64,000 nucleotides of DNA from CADEED01 sp039931065 (GTDB lineage Bacteria; Pseudomonadota; Gammaproteobacteria; Steroidobacterales; Steroidobacteraceae). Shown here piece after piece: positions 33,643 to 42,712 of this stretch. The position numbers and the translations under genes are program-made. The notes beneath the pieces are model-generated. The model saw only the letters and a program-made list of their open reading frames with translations. It did not search any database and was not told where the DNA came from. The stretch is taken from contig JBDTSP010000002.1 of assembly GCA_039931065.1 (NCBI GenBank), positions 248,001 through 312,000 of the forward strand, given 5' to 3'. Within the stretch, counting starts at the first letter, position 1, and every line of letters begins with the position of its first letter.

Positions 33643-35361
33643 CTAGTAGACCATTCCTTCGCCGACGCCGCGGGGATCGGAAGCTGCTTCGACCTTGCCG
33701 GTCTTGTAGTCCCACGTGACCACCTGGGTATTGCCCCACTTGCGCGAGCCTTCCTTGAGCGTGTGCCCGCGCTTCTCGAGTTCCGCGCGCTCTTCCGCGC
33801 TCAGTGAGCCGGGCTCGAACTCGAGCACGTCGGGCGAGAACTGATGATGGAATCGCGGCGCCGCGACGATGTCCTGCGCGCTCTTGCCATCCATGAAATT
33901 GAGCGTGCCGAGAATGACCATGCCCGGAATGCGGCTACCACCGGGTGATCCGATGATCATGAGCCCCTTGGGCCCTTCGACGAACGTCGGGGTGGAGGAC
34001 GAAAGCGGACGCTTCCTGGGCGCGATCGCGTTGGCGTCGGCACCGATGAGCTGGAAGCCGTTGGGGACGCCGGGCTTCACGGAGAAATCGTCCATCTGGT
34101 TGTTCAGCAGGATGCCGGTGCCGGGGATCATCAGGCCGGAGCCGTAGAAGAAGTTGAGCGTGATGGTGGCGGCAACCATGTTGCCCTGGCCATCGAGCAC
34201 GGAGAAATGGGTAGTTTGAGTGCCGGCCGGGGCGGCATCGACACCGGGCAACGAAGAACTCGGCGTCGCCTGATCCATCCGGATCGAGGCGCGTTGCCCT
34301 GCGGCGTAGTACTCGTTGATGAGGCGGGCAACCGGGATGTCGACGAAATCGGGGTCACCCAGGTAGACGGCGCGATCGCGATGCACGCGGCGCATCGCTT
34401 CGACGACCAGGTGGGTGCGAGTGGTGGTGTCGACCTTGTCGAGATCGAAACCTGCGAGGATGTTGAGCGCATCGATCAGCGCAATGCCGCCGGAAGTCGG
34501 CGGCGAACCCGACACGATGCGCGCGCCACGGTAGTGACCCACGACCGGCGCGCGCTCGACCACCTTGTAGTTGGCGAGATCGGCTTCGGTCCAGTTGCCG
34601 CCGAGCTGCCGCACGCCGGCGACGAGTTTCTTCGCGAAGGCGCCCTTGTAGTAGCCGTCCGCACCCTTGGTGGCGAGCAGCTCGAGGCTCGCGGCGAGAT
34701 CGGGCTGCTTGATGATGGCGCCGATCTCGGGCACTTCGCCATTGACCAGGTACACACTGGCGGCATCGGAGGTCTTGAGGAAGGCGCCCTTCTTGAAAGT
34801 GACGGAGCCACGCATGCGCTCGTACAGCGGGAAACCCTCGCGCGCGAGCTTGATGGCCGGCGCCATGCTGACCGACAGCGGCAACTTGCCGAACTTTTTC
34901 GCCATGTACACGAGGCCCGCGGGCTCGCCGGGAATGCCGGCGGCAAGCGCGGAATCGCGCGACAGGCTCGGGACCGGATTGCCATCCTTGTCGAGATACA
35001 TGTCGCGCGTGGCGGCGCCCGGCGCCATCTCGCGCAGATCGATCATGGTCTCGTAGCCGTCGCTGGCGCGGCGAAGCAGGAAGAACCCGCCGCCACCGAG
35101 ACCGGAGCAGCACGGTTCCACGACCGCGAGCGCCGCGGCGGTCGCGACCGCGGCATCGAATGCATTGCCGCCCTTGGCGAGGATCTGTTTGCCCGCCTCA
35201 CTCGCGAGTGGATAGGCGCTGGCGATGGCCGAGTGGCCGGGGCCCGCCTTCGGAATTGCCGGTTTTGGAGCGGCCGGCGCGGCGGCCTGCAGGGGGAGGA
35301 CGTGAATCGCGGCGGCAAGGAGGACGAGGACTCGTACGAGTCGAGTGGTGGCCGATTTCAT
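33643..35361 (-). CDS. ggt: gamma-glutamyltransferase
   Basis: A 572-residue periplasmic enzyme hydrolysing or transferring gamma-glutamyl groups from glutathione. The signal peptide covers about the first 27 residues. The heterodimer processing site is TQTTHFSVLD with the predicted nucleophile Thr383. Other motifs: GGNAFDAAVATAAALAVVEP, GLGGGGFFLLRR, PPTSGGIALIDALNIL and the lid region GSPGGSRIPGMV. Length is normal. It follows coaD by five bases in a rsmD-coaD-ggt run. Confidence 0.95.
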   Translation of the reverse strand: MKSATTRLVRVLVLLAAAIHVLPLQAAAPAAPKPAIPKAGPGHSAIASAYPLASEAGKQILAKGGNAFDAAVATAAALAVVEPCCSGLGGGGFFLLRRASDGYETMIDLREMAPGAATRDMYLDKDGNPVPSLSRDSALAAGIPGEPAGLVYMAKKFGKLPLSVSMAPAIKLAREGFPLYERMRGSVTFKKGAFLKTSDAASVYLVNGEVPEIGAIIKQPDLAASLELLATKGADGYYKGAFAKKLVAGVRQLGGNWTEADLANYKVVERAPVVGHYRGARIVSGSPPTSGGIALIDALNILAGFDLDKVDTTTRTHLVVEAMRRVHRDRAVYLGDPDFVDIPVARLINEYYAAGQRASIRMDQATPSSSLPGVDAAPAGTQTTHFSVLDGQGNMVAATITLNFFYGSGLMIPGTGILLNNQMDDFSVKPGVPNGFQLIGADANAIAPRKRPLSSSTPTFVEGPKGLMIIGSPGGSRIPGMVILGTLNFMDGKSAQDIVAAPRFHHQFSPDVLEFEPGSLSAEERAELEKRGHTLKEGSRKWGNTQVVTWDYKTGKVEAASDPRGVGEGMVY

Positions 35362-35366
35362 CCCGC

Positions 35367-35849
35367 TCAGACTCGCTTCATCTTCTTGAGTTCGGCCGCC
35401 ACCAGCGGATGGACGAATTCCTTGACGTCACCGCCGAGAATCGCGATCTCGCGCACGAGCGTCGAGGAGATGAAGGTGAATTGTTCCTGCGGCGTGAGAA
35501 ACACCGTCTCGAGATCACGCGACAGATGCCGGCTCATGTTGGCCAGTTGGAATTCGAACTCGAAATCGGACATGGCGCGAAGGCCGCGCACCACGATGTG
35601 CACACCCTGCTGGCGCGCGAAGTCGACGGTGAGACCCGAATAACCCATCACTTCGACGCCGGGAATATCACTCAGCACCTGCTTCGCCAGCGCGACGCGT
35701 TGCTCGAGCGGAAACATCGGTGTCTTGTTAGGGTTCGACGCGATCGCGACGATCACCCGGTCGAAAACGGAGGCCGCGCGGCGCACCAGGTCCTGGTGAC
35801 CGTTGGTGATCGGATCGAACGTTCCGGGATAGACGGCGCTACGTTTCAT
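35367..35849 (-). CDS. coaD: phosphopantetheine adenylyltransferase CoaD
   Basis: A 160-residue nucleotidyltransferase making dephospho-CoA from phosphopantetheine and ATP. Motifs: YPGTFDPITNGHQDLVRRAA with the T/HxGH-type site, IVVRGLRAMSDFEFEFQLAN and FISSTLVREIAILGG with the ISS(T/S) loop. The ATG overlaps the rsmD stop (ATGA at 35846-35849), the common rsmD-coaD arrangement. Complete and of typical length. Confidence 0.98.
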   Translation of the reverse strand: MKRSAVYPGTFDPITNGHQDLVRRAASVFDRVIVAIASNPNKTPMFPLEQRVALAKQVLSDIPGVEVMGYSGLTVDFARQQGVHIVVRGLRAMSDFEFEFQLANMSRHLSRDLETVFLTPQEQFTFISSTLVREIAILGGDVKEFVHPLVAAELKKMKRV

Positions 35850-36502
35850 GTGGCGAACAGATGATACCCGACCTCGCCCGCCCGTCCGTCGCGAAGGCTT
35901 TGCCAGCCGTCCGGGAGTTGCGGGAGGGCGTCGCGGGCACGGATTTCCAGATAGACACGCGCATCGGGCGCGAGCCGGCCGCTCGCGGCCAGCGCCGCGG
36001 CCGTCGCCGACAGCAACCGGGCGTCATACGGCGGATCGAGAAAGACGAGGTCGAAGGGAGGCGCATCGCCCGGCGCCTGCGACAGCCAACCGAGCGCGTC
36101 GGCGCACACGACCGATACCGCGACTTCCTGCCATTCCTCGGTCAAAGACTCGATCGCCGCGGCCGCGCGCCGATCTTTTTCGACGAAAGTGACCCGCGCC
36201 GCGCCGCGCGACAGGGCTTCGAGACCGAGCGCGCCACTGCCCGCGAAAAGGTCGAGCACATGCGCATCGGCGACCCGCTGTTGCAGCCAGTTGAACAGGG
36301 TTTCCCGCACACGATCGGGCGTCGGGCGGATATCGACTCCGGCGGGAAAACGCAGCTTTCGACCGCGGTGACGTCCGCCGATGATGCGCAGGACTCGCGA
36401 ACTCGCGCTCGCGGCGCGCGCACCACGAACCGCATCACCCGCGCGCGTTGGGGCACGATTTTTTCCGCTGTTTTTTGCCTTCGCCAAATATCGCAACCGC
36501 AT
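35846..36502 (-). CDS. rsmD: 16S rRNA (guanine966-N2)-methyltransferase RsmD
   Basis: A methyltransferase modifying G966 of 16S rRNA. Motifs: VLRIIGGRHRGRKLRFPAG, RPTPDRVRETLFNWL, LDLFAGSGALGLEALSRGAA and the catalytic FDLVFLDPPYD (DPPY). The C-terminal domain is standard. The start is uncertain: family homology begins around residue 37 of this model, and the frame continues upstream to 36580. The ATG at 36502 (218 residues) is a compromise without a strong ribosome site. Coupled to coaD by ATGA. Confidence 0.93.
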   Translation of the reverse strand: MRLRYLAKAKNSGKNRAPTRAGDAVRGARAASASSRVLRIIGGRHRGRKLRFPAGVDIRPTPDRVRETLFNWLQQRVADAHVLDLFAGSGALGLEALSRGAARVTFVEKDRRAAAAIESLTEEWQEVAVSVVCADALGWLSQAPGDAPPFDLVFLDPPYDARLLSATAAALAASGRLAPDARVYLEIRARDALPQLPDGWQSLRDGRAGEVGYHLFAT

Positions 36503-36637
36503 CCGCGTGGCTTGCCACCTTTTGGGGCCCAAGCGTACGCTACCGCCCCAATACGACAAGTTCGGCGCATCGTTCTGCACGGCGAGGGAATGCGACCCGA
36601 ATTGAACTTCCGAAACAGATTTCCGAGGAGCGAACTC

Positions 36638-38863
36638 ATGAAGAGGCTATCCGCAGCCGCAGTTGTACTCGTGGCCGCACTGACGGCAGCCGGCTGCTCG
36701 AGCTCCACGGGCAATTCGCCGGACGTAAATCCGACGGATCCCACGGCGGGCAACCTCAATCCCGGCGGCGGCGGCGCCAATACGCCTGCGGCCACGGCGG
36801 CGTTGTTCCAGCCCGCGCAGGGCATCTTCCCGTTCCCCAACGATCTGTATTTCTCGGGCACGACCGACGGAACGATCAACATCCAGCCGGCCAACGGTCT
36901 CATTCCAAACCAGGTGGGGCTCAACGCACTCGACGGCTGGTCCACCACGGCTCCGATCCGGATCCGCTTCGGTGGAGCGCTCAACCCGGCGTCATTCAGC
37001 GCGGCCAACATCCGCGTCTACCAGGTGAGGATCAGCAACACTAACAAGTCGGTCATCGGATTCACGGCGCCGCTGACCTATGGCACGGACTTCTCGGCCA
37101 ACGTCGCCACTGATGCTGGCGTCGGCGTCTCGATTCTCGAGATTCAGCCCTTGAAACCGCTCGTCCCGTCGGCGGGGCCGGCTCTGCCCACCGATCCGCT
37201 GCCGGACGGTACCGGTTACCTCGTGCTCCTCACGGACGGCATCACGATGGCGAACGGCGCCTCCGCCACCGCTGACACCGACTACGCCACGATCAAGACG
37301 ACGCTCGGCGCGGCACCGAGCCCGGCGAGCGCCGCCAATTGCGCCGCCCTGCCGAATACGCCGATGCAGGGCGCTTGCGGACTCACGCTTTCGCATCTGC
37401 TGGTTGCCGGCAATCCGGCACTCGGTCCGTTGGCGCTCAATCCCGCCAACGTCATCGTGTCGTTCCACTTCACGACGGTCGCGACGCGCGACACGTTGCG
37501 TGCGCTGGGCCTCACGATCTTCAACCCCGCCGCACCGGTACCGGCAATCGCGGTAGCCCCGGGGCCGGGTATTCCACTCAACCTCATCAACCCGGCGTTA
37601 CCGGCCTTCGCGAGTGCGCGCTTCGGCACGGTCACCGTGCCTTACTACTCCTACATTCCTGCCACGGCCGCGCCCGGCGTCATCAGCACCGACGCGCTGA
37701 CCTTGCGCACCGCGTGGCGCGCCGCGAATGCGCCGCCCGCGCCGCTCGCGGACCCCGCGGGCGAGTTCAATCTCACGCGCTTCAATCCGATTCCGCTCAA
37801 GCGGGCCGACAAGGCGATCCCGTTGCTCGTCATCGAACCCAATGCCGGGGTCAAGCCAGTCGCCGGCTGGCCGGTCGTCATCTTCGAGCACGGCATCACG
37901 CGCGACCGCAGCGACGCGTTCGCGTTGGCGCAGGCGTTCGCGTCGCAGGGTTGGGCGATCGCGGCCGTTGACCTGCCACTGCATGGCATCACTGCCACCG
38001 CGAGCCCGCTCTACCAGGCAACGAATGAACAGACGTTCAACCTCGACCTGGTCGTCAATGCGACCGGCGCATCGGGCCCGGACAGCATCATCGACTCGAC
38101 CGGCACACACTTCATCAATCTCACCTATCCGCTCGCGAGCCGCGACAACCTGCGCCAGGGCGTCGTCAATCTGCTCGCGCTGACGCGCGCGCTGCCGACG
38201 CTCGATCTCGACGGGAACGCCGGTACGGTCGACATCGACGGCACACGCATGGCATTCGTCGGCCAGTCTCTAGGCTCGATCGTGGGCATCGGTTTTGGGT
38301 CGGTACTGCCGAACCCGGCGCTGGTACGCACCATGACCTTCTCGGTGCCGGGCGGCGGGGTGGCCTCACTGCTGCAGACTTCGCCGACCTTCGGCCCGCG
38401 CATCAACGCCGGCCTGCAAGGCCAGGGATTGCTGCCGGGCACTTCGCTGTACGCGCAGTATTTCCGCGACGTGCAGAACATCGTCGATGCCGGTGACCCG
38501 CTCAATTTCATCGCATCCACGGTCGCCCAGCGGGCTATCTACATTCAGCAGGTCGTGGGCGGCAGCGGCAGTCCCGCATCGTTGCCCGATCAGGTCATTC
38601 CGAATTCCGCCACCGCGCGCCTGCTGACGGCAGCCGGCGCAGTGGCGCTTCCGCGTGTACCGCCAAGTCCTCGTGTCGGCTCCGGTTACGTGAACTTCAT
38701 CGCCGGCGACCACGGCTCGTTGCTATCACCCACCGCGAGTGCCGCAACCACGGTGGAGATGCAGACCGAGACCGCGACGTTCACGCTGTCCGGCAACCCG
38801 CCGAGCCCGGCGCCCTCCTCGCCGACCATCAATGTCTCAAACGCGGCGGTGGTTCAGCCTTAA
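36638..38863 (+). CDS. surface lipoprotein lipase, Pla-1/cef type
   Basis: A 741-residue lipoprotein: signal peptide with lipobox at about residue 20 (LTAAGC), then a Gly/Pro/Thr-rich linker. The N-terminal beta domain (FPFPNDLYFSGTTDG, APIRIRFGGALNPASFSAAN) resembles the virulence-factor lipase N-terminal domain. The C-terminal alpha/beta hydrolase has WPVVIFEHGITRDRSDAFAL and the nucleophile elbow GQSLGSIVG, with a final GDHGSLLSP likely supplying the histidine. It resembles VolA/Pla-1-type extracellular lysophospholipases. GAGGAG lies seven bases before the ATG. Probably outer-membrane or surface anchored. Confidence 0.88.
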   Translation: MKRLSAAAVVLVAALTAAGCSSSTGNSPDVNPTDPTAGNLNPGGGGANTPAATAALFQPAQGIFPFPNDLYFSGTTDGTINIQPANGLIPNQVGLNALDGWSTTAPIRIRFGGALNPASFSAANIRVYQVRISNTNKSVIGFTAPLTYGTDFSANVATDAGVGVSILEIQPLKPLVPSAGPALPTDPLPDGTGYLVLLTDGITMANGASATADTDYATIKTTLGAAPSPASAANCAALPNTPMQGACGLTLSHLLVAGNPALGPLALNPANVIVSFHFTTVATRDTLRALGLTIFNPAAPVPAIAVAPGPGIPLNLINPALPAFASARFGTVTVPYYSYIPATAAPGVISTDALTLRTAWRAANAPPAPLADPAGEFNLTRFNPIPLKRADKAIPLLVIEPNAGVKPVAGWPVVIFEHGITRDRSDAFALAQAFASQGWAIAAVDLPLHGITATASPLYQATNEQTFNLDLVVNATGASGPDSIIDSTGTHFINLTYPLASRDNLRQGVVNLLALTRALPTLDLDGNAGTVDIDGTRMAFVGQSLGSIVGIGFGSVLPNPALVRTMTFSVPGGGVASLLQTSPTFGPRINAGLQGQGLLPGTSLYAQYFRDVQNIVDAGDPLNFIASTVAQRAIYIQQVVGGSGSPASLPDQVIPNSATARLLTAAGAVALPRVPPSPRVGSGYVNFIAGDHGSLLSPTASAATTVEMQTETATFTLSGNPPSPAPSSPTINVSNAAVVQP

Positions 38864-38885
38864 ACTGCGCTCCATCGAATGACGT

Positions 38886-38916
38886 GGAAGAAATGGGGAC
38901 ACTCCCCTTTTCTTCC
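38886..38916. repeat. hairpin between the lipase gene and ftsY
   Basis: GGAAGAAATGGGGA and TCCCCTTTTCTTCC, 14-base arms with one mismatch around a 3-base loop. It may terminate the lipase transcript although the T-run is short. The GGGGACACTCCCC centre resembles sequences flanking RAYT-type elements, but no transposase is near. Confidence 0.5.
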
Positions 38917-38942
38917 CATTTTCGTTTCTGGAGTTCGCGTTC

Positions 38943-39890
38943 TTGTCCGACGGCAAACCTCAGTCATTCATCGCGCGCATGCGCGCGAAGATCAACCGGC
39001 CGGGTTCCTGGCTCTCGTATGACCTCGCCAATATCGTCCCCGGCCGCAAGATCGACGCCGAGGTGCTCGACGAACTCGAGACGCGGCTGCTCACCGCGGA
39101 CGTGGGCGTCGAGGCGACCCAGGTCATCCTCGAAGATCTGCGCAAAAAGGTCGCGCGCAAGGAACTCGACGATGTCGACAAGCTGATCGCCGCGCTGACC
39201 GACGCCATCACCGCGATCCTCTTGCCGTCGCAACAGGCGCTCGACATCAATCGGCAGAAACCTTTCGTGCTGCTGGTGGTGGGCGTCAACGGCTCGGGCA
39301 AGACCACGACCATCGGCAAGCTGGCGCGGCGCTTCAGCGACGCGCGCAAGCAGGTGATTCTCGCCGCGGGCGATACGTTTCGAGCCGCGGCCATCGAACA
39401 ACTCGCCATCTGGGCCGAGCGCAGCGGCTCTGAAATCATCCAGCAACAGGCGGGCGCGGATCCGGGCGCCGTCGTGTTCGACGCCGTTCAGGCCGCGCGC
39501 GCGCGCAAGGCCGATGTCGTGATCATCGACACCGCCGGCCGGTTGCACAGCCAGTCGCATCTGATGGACGAGCTCAAGAAAGTGAAGCGGGTGATCCAGC
39601 GGGTGGAACCGACCGCGCCGCACGAGGTCTTGTTAGTCCTCGATGCCAACCAGGGACAAAATGCGCTCACGCAGGCCACGCAGTTTCACGAAGCGGTCGG
39701 CGTCACGGGGCTGGTGCTCACCAAGCTCGACGGTACCGCCAAGGGCGGCATCGTGATCGCGATCGCGCGCAAGCTCGGACTGCCGATCCGCTTCATCGGC
39801 GTGGGCGAACAGGCCGAGGACTTCGGCGAATTCGACGCACGTGCCTTCGCAACGGCGCTGGTCTCGGGTAACCAGCCCGTGGCGGGCTAA
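38943..39890 (+). CDS. ftsY: signal recognition particle receptor FtsY
   Basis: A 315-residue SRP receptor GTPase targeting ribosome-nascent chains to the inner membrane. The N domain begins at about residue 20 (DLANIVPGRKIDAEVLDELE). The G domain has G1 GVNGSGKTTTIGKLA, G2 AAGDTFRAAAIEQL, G3 DTAGRLHSQSHLM, G4 TKLDGTAKGG. The acidic A domain of E. coli FtsY is missing, as in many other bacteria. The TTG start (38943) is the one closest to homology. First gene of ftsY-ftsE-ftsX. Confidence 0.97.
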   Translation: MSDGKPQSFIARMRAKINRPGSWLSYDLANIVPGRKIDAEVLDELETRLLTADVGVEATQVILEDLRKKVARKELDDVDKLIAALTDAITAILLPSQQALDINRQKPFVLLVVGVNGSGKTTTIGKLARRFSDARKQVILAAGDTFRAAAIEQLAIWAERSGSEIIQQQAGADPGAVVFDAVQAARARKADVVIIDTAGRLHSQSHLMDELKKVKRVIQRVEPTAPHEVLLVLDANQGQNALTQATQFHEAVGVTGLVLTKLDGTAKGGIVIAIARKLGLPIRFIGVGEQAEDFGEFDARAFATALVSGNQPVAG

Positions 39891-39901
39891 GATCGCGGCA
39901 C

Positions 39902-40633
39902 ATGATCTCCTTCGACAACGTCGCGAAGCGATATCCCAATGGGCGCGAGGCGCTGGCGGGCGTCACCTTCACCATTCAGCCCGGCGAATTCGTTTTTCTC
40001 ACCGGCCGCTCCGGCGCTGGCAAGAGCAGCGTGCTCAAGCTCATTGCGCTGCTCGAGCGCCCCAGCCGCGGCACCGTCACCGTGGCCGGGCAAAATACCG
40101 GCAAGCTCAAGCCCGGCAAGATCCCGGCGTTTCGCCGCGCCATTGGCGTGGTTTTCCAGGATCACAAGCTGCTGGTCGACCGGCCCATCTATGACAACGT
40201 CGCGCTGCCGCTGGTGGTCGCCGGCACGCCGCTCAAGGAAGTCGACCGGCGCGTGCGCGCGGCCCTCGACCAGGTCGGGTTGTTAGGCCGCGAGCGCTCC
40301 TCGCCGCTGGAACTGTCCGTCGGCGAGCAACAACGCGTCGGCATCGCGCGCGCCGTCGTCAGCAAGCCGCAGTTGCTGATCGCCGATGAACCCACCGGCA
40401 ATCTCGATCCCGGCCTTGCGGTCGAAGTCATGCGAGTGTTCAAGCGCTTCCAGGAAGTCGGCGTGACGGTGATCATCGCCTCGCACGATCCACACCTGGT
40501 CGAGCAGTTCGGACAGCGCGAAATCGTGCTCGACGCGGGCCGAATCGCCACCGATACCCTGCGTGGCGATCACGCGGCGCGGATGACGGCGCAGGGTCCG
40601 AGATTGTCGGATCTGCCGGAAATTCATACGTGA
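39902..40633 (+). CDS. ftsE: cell division ABC transporter ATPase FtsE
   Basis: A 243-residue ATPase that, with FtsX, activates septal peptidoglycan hydrolases. Walker A GRSGAGKSS, Q-loop GVVFQDHKLLVDRP, signature LSVGEQQRVGIARA and Walker B LLIADEPTGNLD. The signature reads SVGEQ instead of the common SGGEQ, a substitution to note. Its TGA overlaps the GTG of ftsX (GTGA). Eleven bases after ftsY. Confidence 0.97.
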   Translation: MISFDNVAKRYPNGREALAGVTFTIQPGEFVFLTGRSGAGKSSVLKLIALLERPSRGTVTVAGQNTGKLKPGKIPAFRRAIGVVFQDHKLLVDRPIYDNVALPLVVAGTPLKEVDRRVRAALDQVGLLGRERSSPLELSVGEQQRVGIARAVVSKPQLLIADEPTGNLDPGLAVEVMRVFKRFQEVGVTVIIASHDPHLVEQFGQREIVLDAGRIATDTLRGDHAARMTAQGPRLSDLPEIHT

Positions 40634-41559
40634 GCGCCGCCGTTTCTTCCTATGGCACGCGCCATCTGCAGGCGCTGTTCGGCGCTCTCGGACGACTGGT
40701 ACGCACGCCGTTTGCGACGTTGCTGACGCTTACCGTCATCGCCGTGGCGCTGGCGTTGCCGGCCGGGCTCGCCCTGATCGTGAACAACCTGCGGGCGGCG
40801 ACCGGCGATCTCAGCAACGCCGTCGACTTCACCGTGCATTTCAAGCTCGAAACCCCCATCGAGCGTGTTCAGCAGATCGCCAGGAGCGCGCGCGAACGTT
40901 CAGGGATCGATTCCATCACCGTGGTCACGGCCGACAAGGCGCTCGAAGAATTCAAACTGGCCTCGGGATTCGGCGACGCGCTGGCGGCGCTCGAGAGTAA
41001 TCCGCTGCCGCATCACCTGGTCGTCCGGCCCGCCAAGAACGCCAGTGGACCCGCCGAGATCGAATCGCAGCGGCGTTACTTCGCGGCGTTTCCGGAGGTC
41101 GAGATCGTGCAGCTCGATCTGGACTGGGTGCGCCGCCTTCATTCCCTGCTCGATGTACTCAAGCGCGTCCTGTGGGTCGTGATTTCGGTGCTGGGCCTGG
41201 GAGTGCTGGCCGTCATCGGCAACACCATCCGCCTCGAAATCCAGCAGCGCCGGCCCGAGATCGAGGTCACCAAGCTTGTGGGCGGATCCAACGCCTTCGT
41301 CAGGCGGCCCTTTCTATACACCGGCCTCTTCTACGGCCTGGGTGGCTCCCTGCTGGCGGCGCTGATCGTATTCGGCGGCATGGCTTACCTCGACCGGGCG
41401 ATCGGAGTGCTGTCAGCACAGTACGGCAGCCAGTTCCGGATGGCCGGGCTCGGTGGCCAGGGCCTGGGGATTTTGATCGGGATCGGCGCCGCTCTCGGTT
41501 GGCTGGGAGCGTTCATATCCACCGGCCGTCATCTGCGCGGGATCGAACCCCGCGCCTGA
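40630..41559 (+). CDS. ftsX: cell division permease-like protein FtsX
   Basis: A 309-residue FtsX with four transmembrane helices: one at about residues 28-50 (ATLLTLTVIAVALALPAGLA), then three in the C-terminal half (VLWVVISVLGLGVLAVIGN, TGLFYGLGGSLLAALIVF, LGILIGIGAALGWLGAF). The periplasmic domain between helices 1 and 2 binds regulators of amidases. The segment IRLEIQQRRPEIEVTKLVGG is diagnostic. The GTG start overlaps the ftsE stop. Complete. Confidence 0.96.
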   Translation: MSAAVSSYGTRHLQALFGALGRLVRTPFATLLTLTVIAVALALPAGLALIVNNLRAATGDLSNAVDFTVHFKLETPIERVQQIARSARERSGIDSITVVTADKALEEFKLASGFGDALAALESNPLPHHLVVRPAKNASGPAEIESQRRYFAAFPEVEIVQLDLDWVRRLHSLLDVLKRVLWVVISVLGLGVLAVIGNTIRLEIQQRRPEIEVTKLVGGSNAFVRRPFLYTGLFYGLGGSLLAALIVFGGMAYLDRAIGVLSAQYGSQFRMAGLGGQGLGILIGIGAALGWLGAFISTGRHLRGIEPRA

Positions 41560-41629
41560 GCCTCACTTGTTACAGATCAATAACTTACCGATTCGATCTC
41601 TCCTTCGAGATATGGAACTGATGGGGTCC

Positions 41630-41656
41630 TTAGCACTCTAATCACCCGACTGCTAA
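41630..41656. promoter_or_regulatory. CIRCE element (HrcA operator) upstream of rpoH
   Basis: TTAGCACTC, nine bases, then GACTGCTAA: the canonical inverted repeat TTAGCACTC-N9-GAGTGCTAA with one mismatch in the second arm. It lies 46 bases before the rpoH ATG and 70 bases after the ftsX stop. The HrcA repressor would bind here, so rpoH is probably heat-induced through HrcA. The mismatch may weaken binding. Confidence 0.85.
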
Positions 41657-41702
41657 TATCCGGTCCCACCAGATGAGCAGATCGCCCAGGAGGTTTCGCT
41701 AG

Positions 41703-42584
41703 ATGACCGCCACCGTGCCCACTGCGTTGATTACCCGCAAGAACGACTTTGTCCTCGCCGGTCCCGTCGGCAGCTTCGATGCCTACATGGACAAGGTGAG
41801 CCGCATACCCATCCTCTCCCGCGAGGCTGAAGCCGCTCTGGCCGTTCGCTTCCGTGACGAGGGTGACCTCGATGCCGCCCGCGAACTTGTGTTGTCGCAC
41901 CTGCGCTTCGTGGTCCACATCGCGCGCGGTTACTCGGGTTATGGCCTGCCGCTGGGCGACGTCGTGCAGGAAGGCAACGTCGGCCTCATGAAAGCCGTGA
42001 AGCGCTTCGACCCCACGGTCGGCGTGCGCCTGGTGTCGTTCGCGGTCCACTGGATCCGCGCCGAGATTCACGAATACGTGTTGCGCAACTGGCGGCTGGT
42101 CAAGGTCGCCACGACCAAGGCCCAGCGCAAGCTGTTCTTCAATCTGCGCAAGATGAAGAAGAACCTGGCCTGGCTGTCGCACGAAGAAACGCTGGCCGTG
42201 GCGCGCGATCTGAAGGTAACGCCTGCCGAAGTGACGGAGATGGAGAAGCGTCTCGCTGCGCGTGACCTCTCGTTCGATCCGGTTCCGGATGCCGGCAGTG
42301 AAGACGGCGACGAGACTTACTCGCCCGCCGCCTATCTACCGTCGCCCGATTCCGATCCAGCGATCCAGATCGAGAACGCGCAGTGGGAAGACGCCACCGG
42401 CGATCGCCTGCAGGCTGCGATGAAAACCCTGGATCCGCGCGCGCGCGATATCCTGGTCAATCGCTGGACCGGCGAGGCGAGTGCCACGCTGCACGACCTG
42501 GCCGAAAAGTACGGCGTGTCGGCCGAACGCATCCGCCAGATCGAAGCGAATGCGATCAAGAAATTGCGAGGGCTGATGGTCTGA
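41703..42584 (+). CDS. rpoH: RNA polymerase heat-shock sigma factor RpoH
   Basis: A 293-residue sigma-32. Region 2 contains LSHLRFVVHIARGYSGYGLP, QEGNVGLMKAVKRFDP and VRLVSFAVHWIRAEIHEYVL. The RpoH box QRKLFFNLRKMK binds core polymerase. Region 4 ends with YGVSAERIRQIEANAIKKLR. AGGAGG precedes the ATG. The position directly after ftsYEX is classical. An upstream CIRCE element suggests HrcA control, and a strong terminator follows the gene. Confidence 0.97.
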   Translation: MTATVPTALITRKNDFVLAGPVGSFDAYMDKVSRIPILSREAEAALAVRFRDEGDLDAARELVLSHLRFVVHIARGYSGYGLPLGDVVQEGNVGLMKAVKRFDPTVGVRLVSFAVHWIRAEIHEYVLRNWRLVKVATTKAQRKLFFNLRKMKKNLAWLSHEETLAVARDLKVTPAEVTEMEKRLAARDLSFDPVPDAGSEDGDETYSPAAYLPSPDSDPAIQIENAQWEDATGDRLQAAMKTLDPRARDILVNRWTGEASATLHDLAEKYGVSAERIRQIEANAIKKLRGLMV

Positions 42585-42640
42585 ACGCGAGCCGCCACTG
42601 GCGGCGCAGGTCCTGACCGGCTGATCTGACAGCTATTCAA

Positions 42641-42667
42641 ACCCCGGCTTCTCGCCGGGGTTTTTTC
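42641..42667 (+). terminator. intrinsic terminator of rpoH
   Basis: ACCCCGGC (42641-42648), loop TTCTC, GCCGGGGT (42654-42661), then a run of six T. Perfect 8-base stem. Confidence 0.93.
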
Positions 42668-42712
42668 TTTCCATCACTTCAGGTTTTCTGAGTTGTCTCC
42701 AACGGCCCAGGC

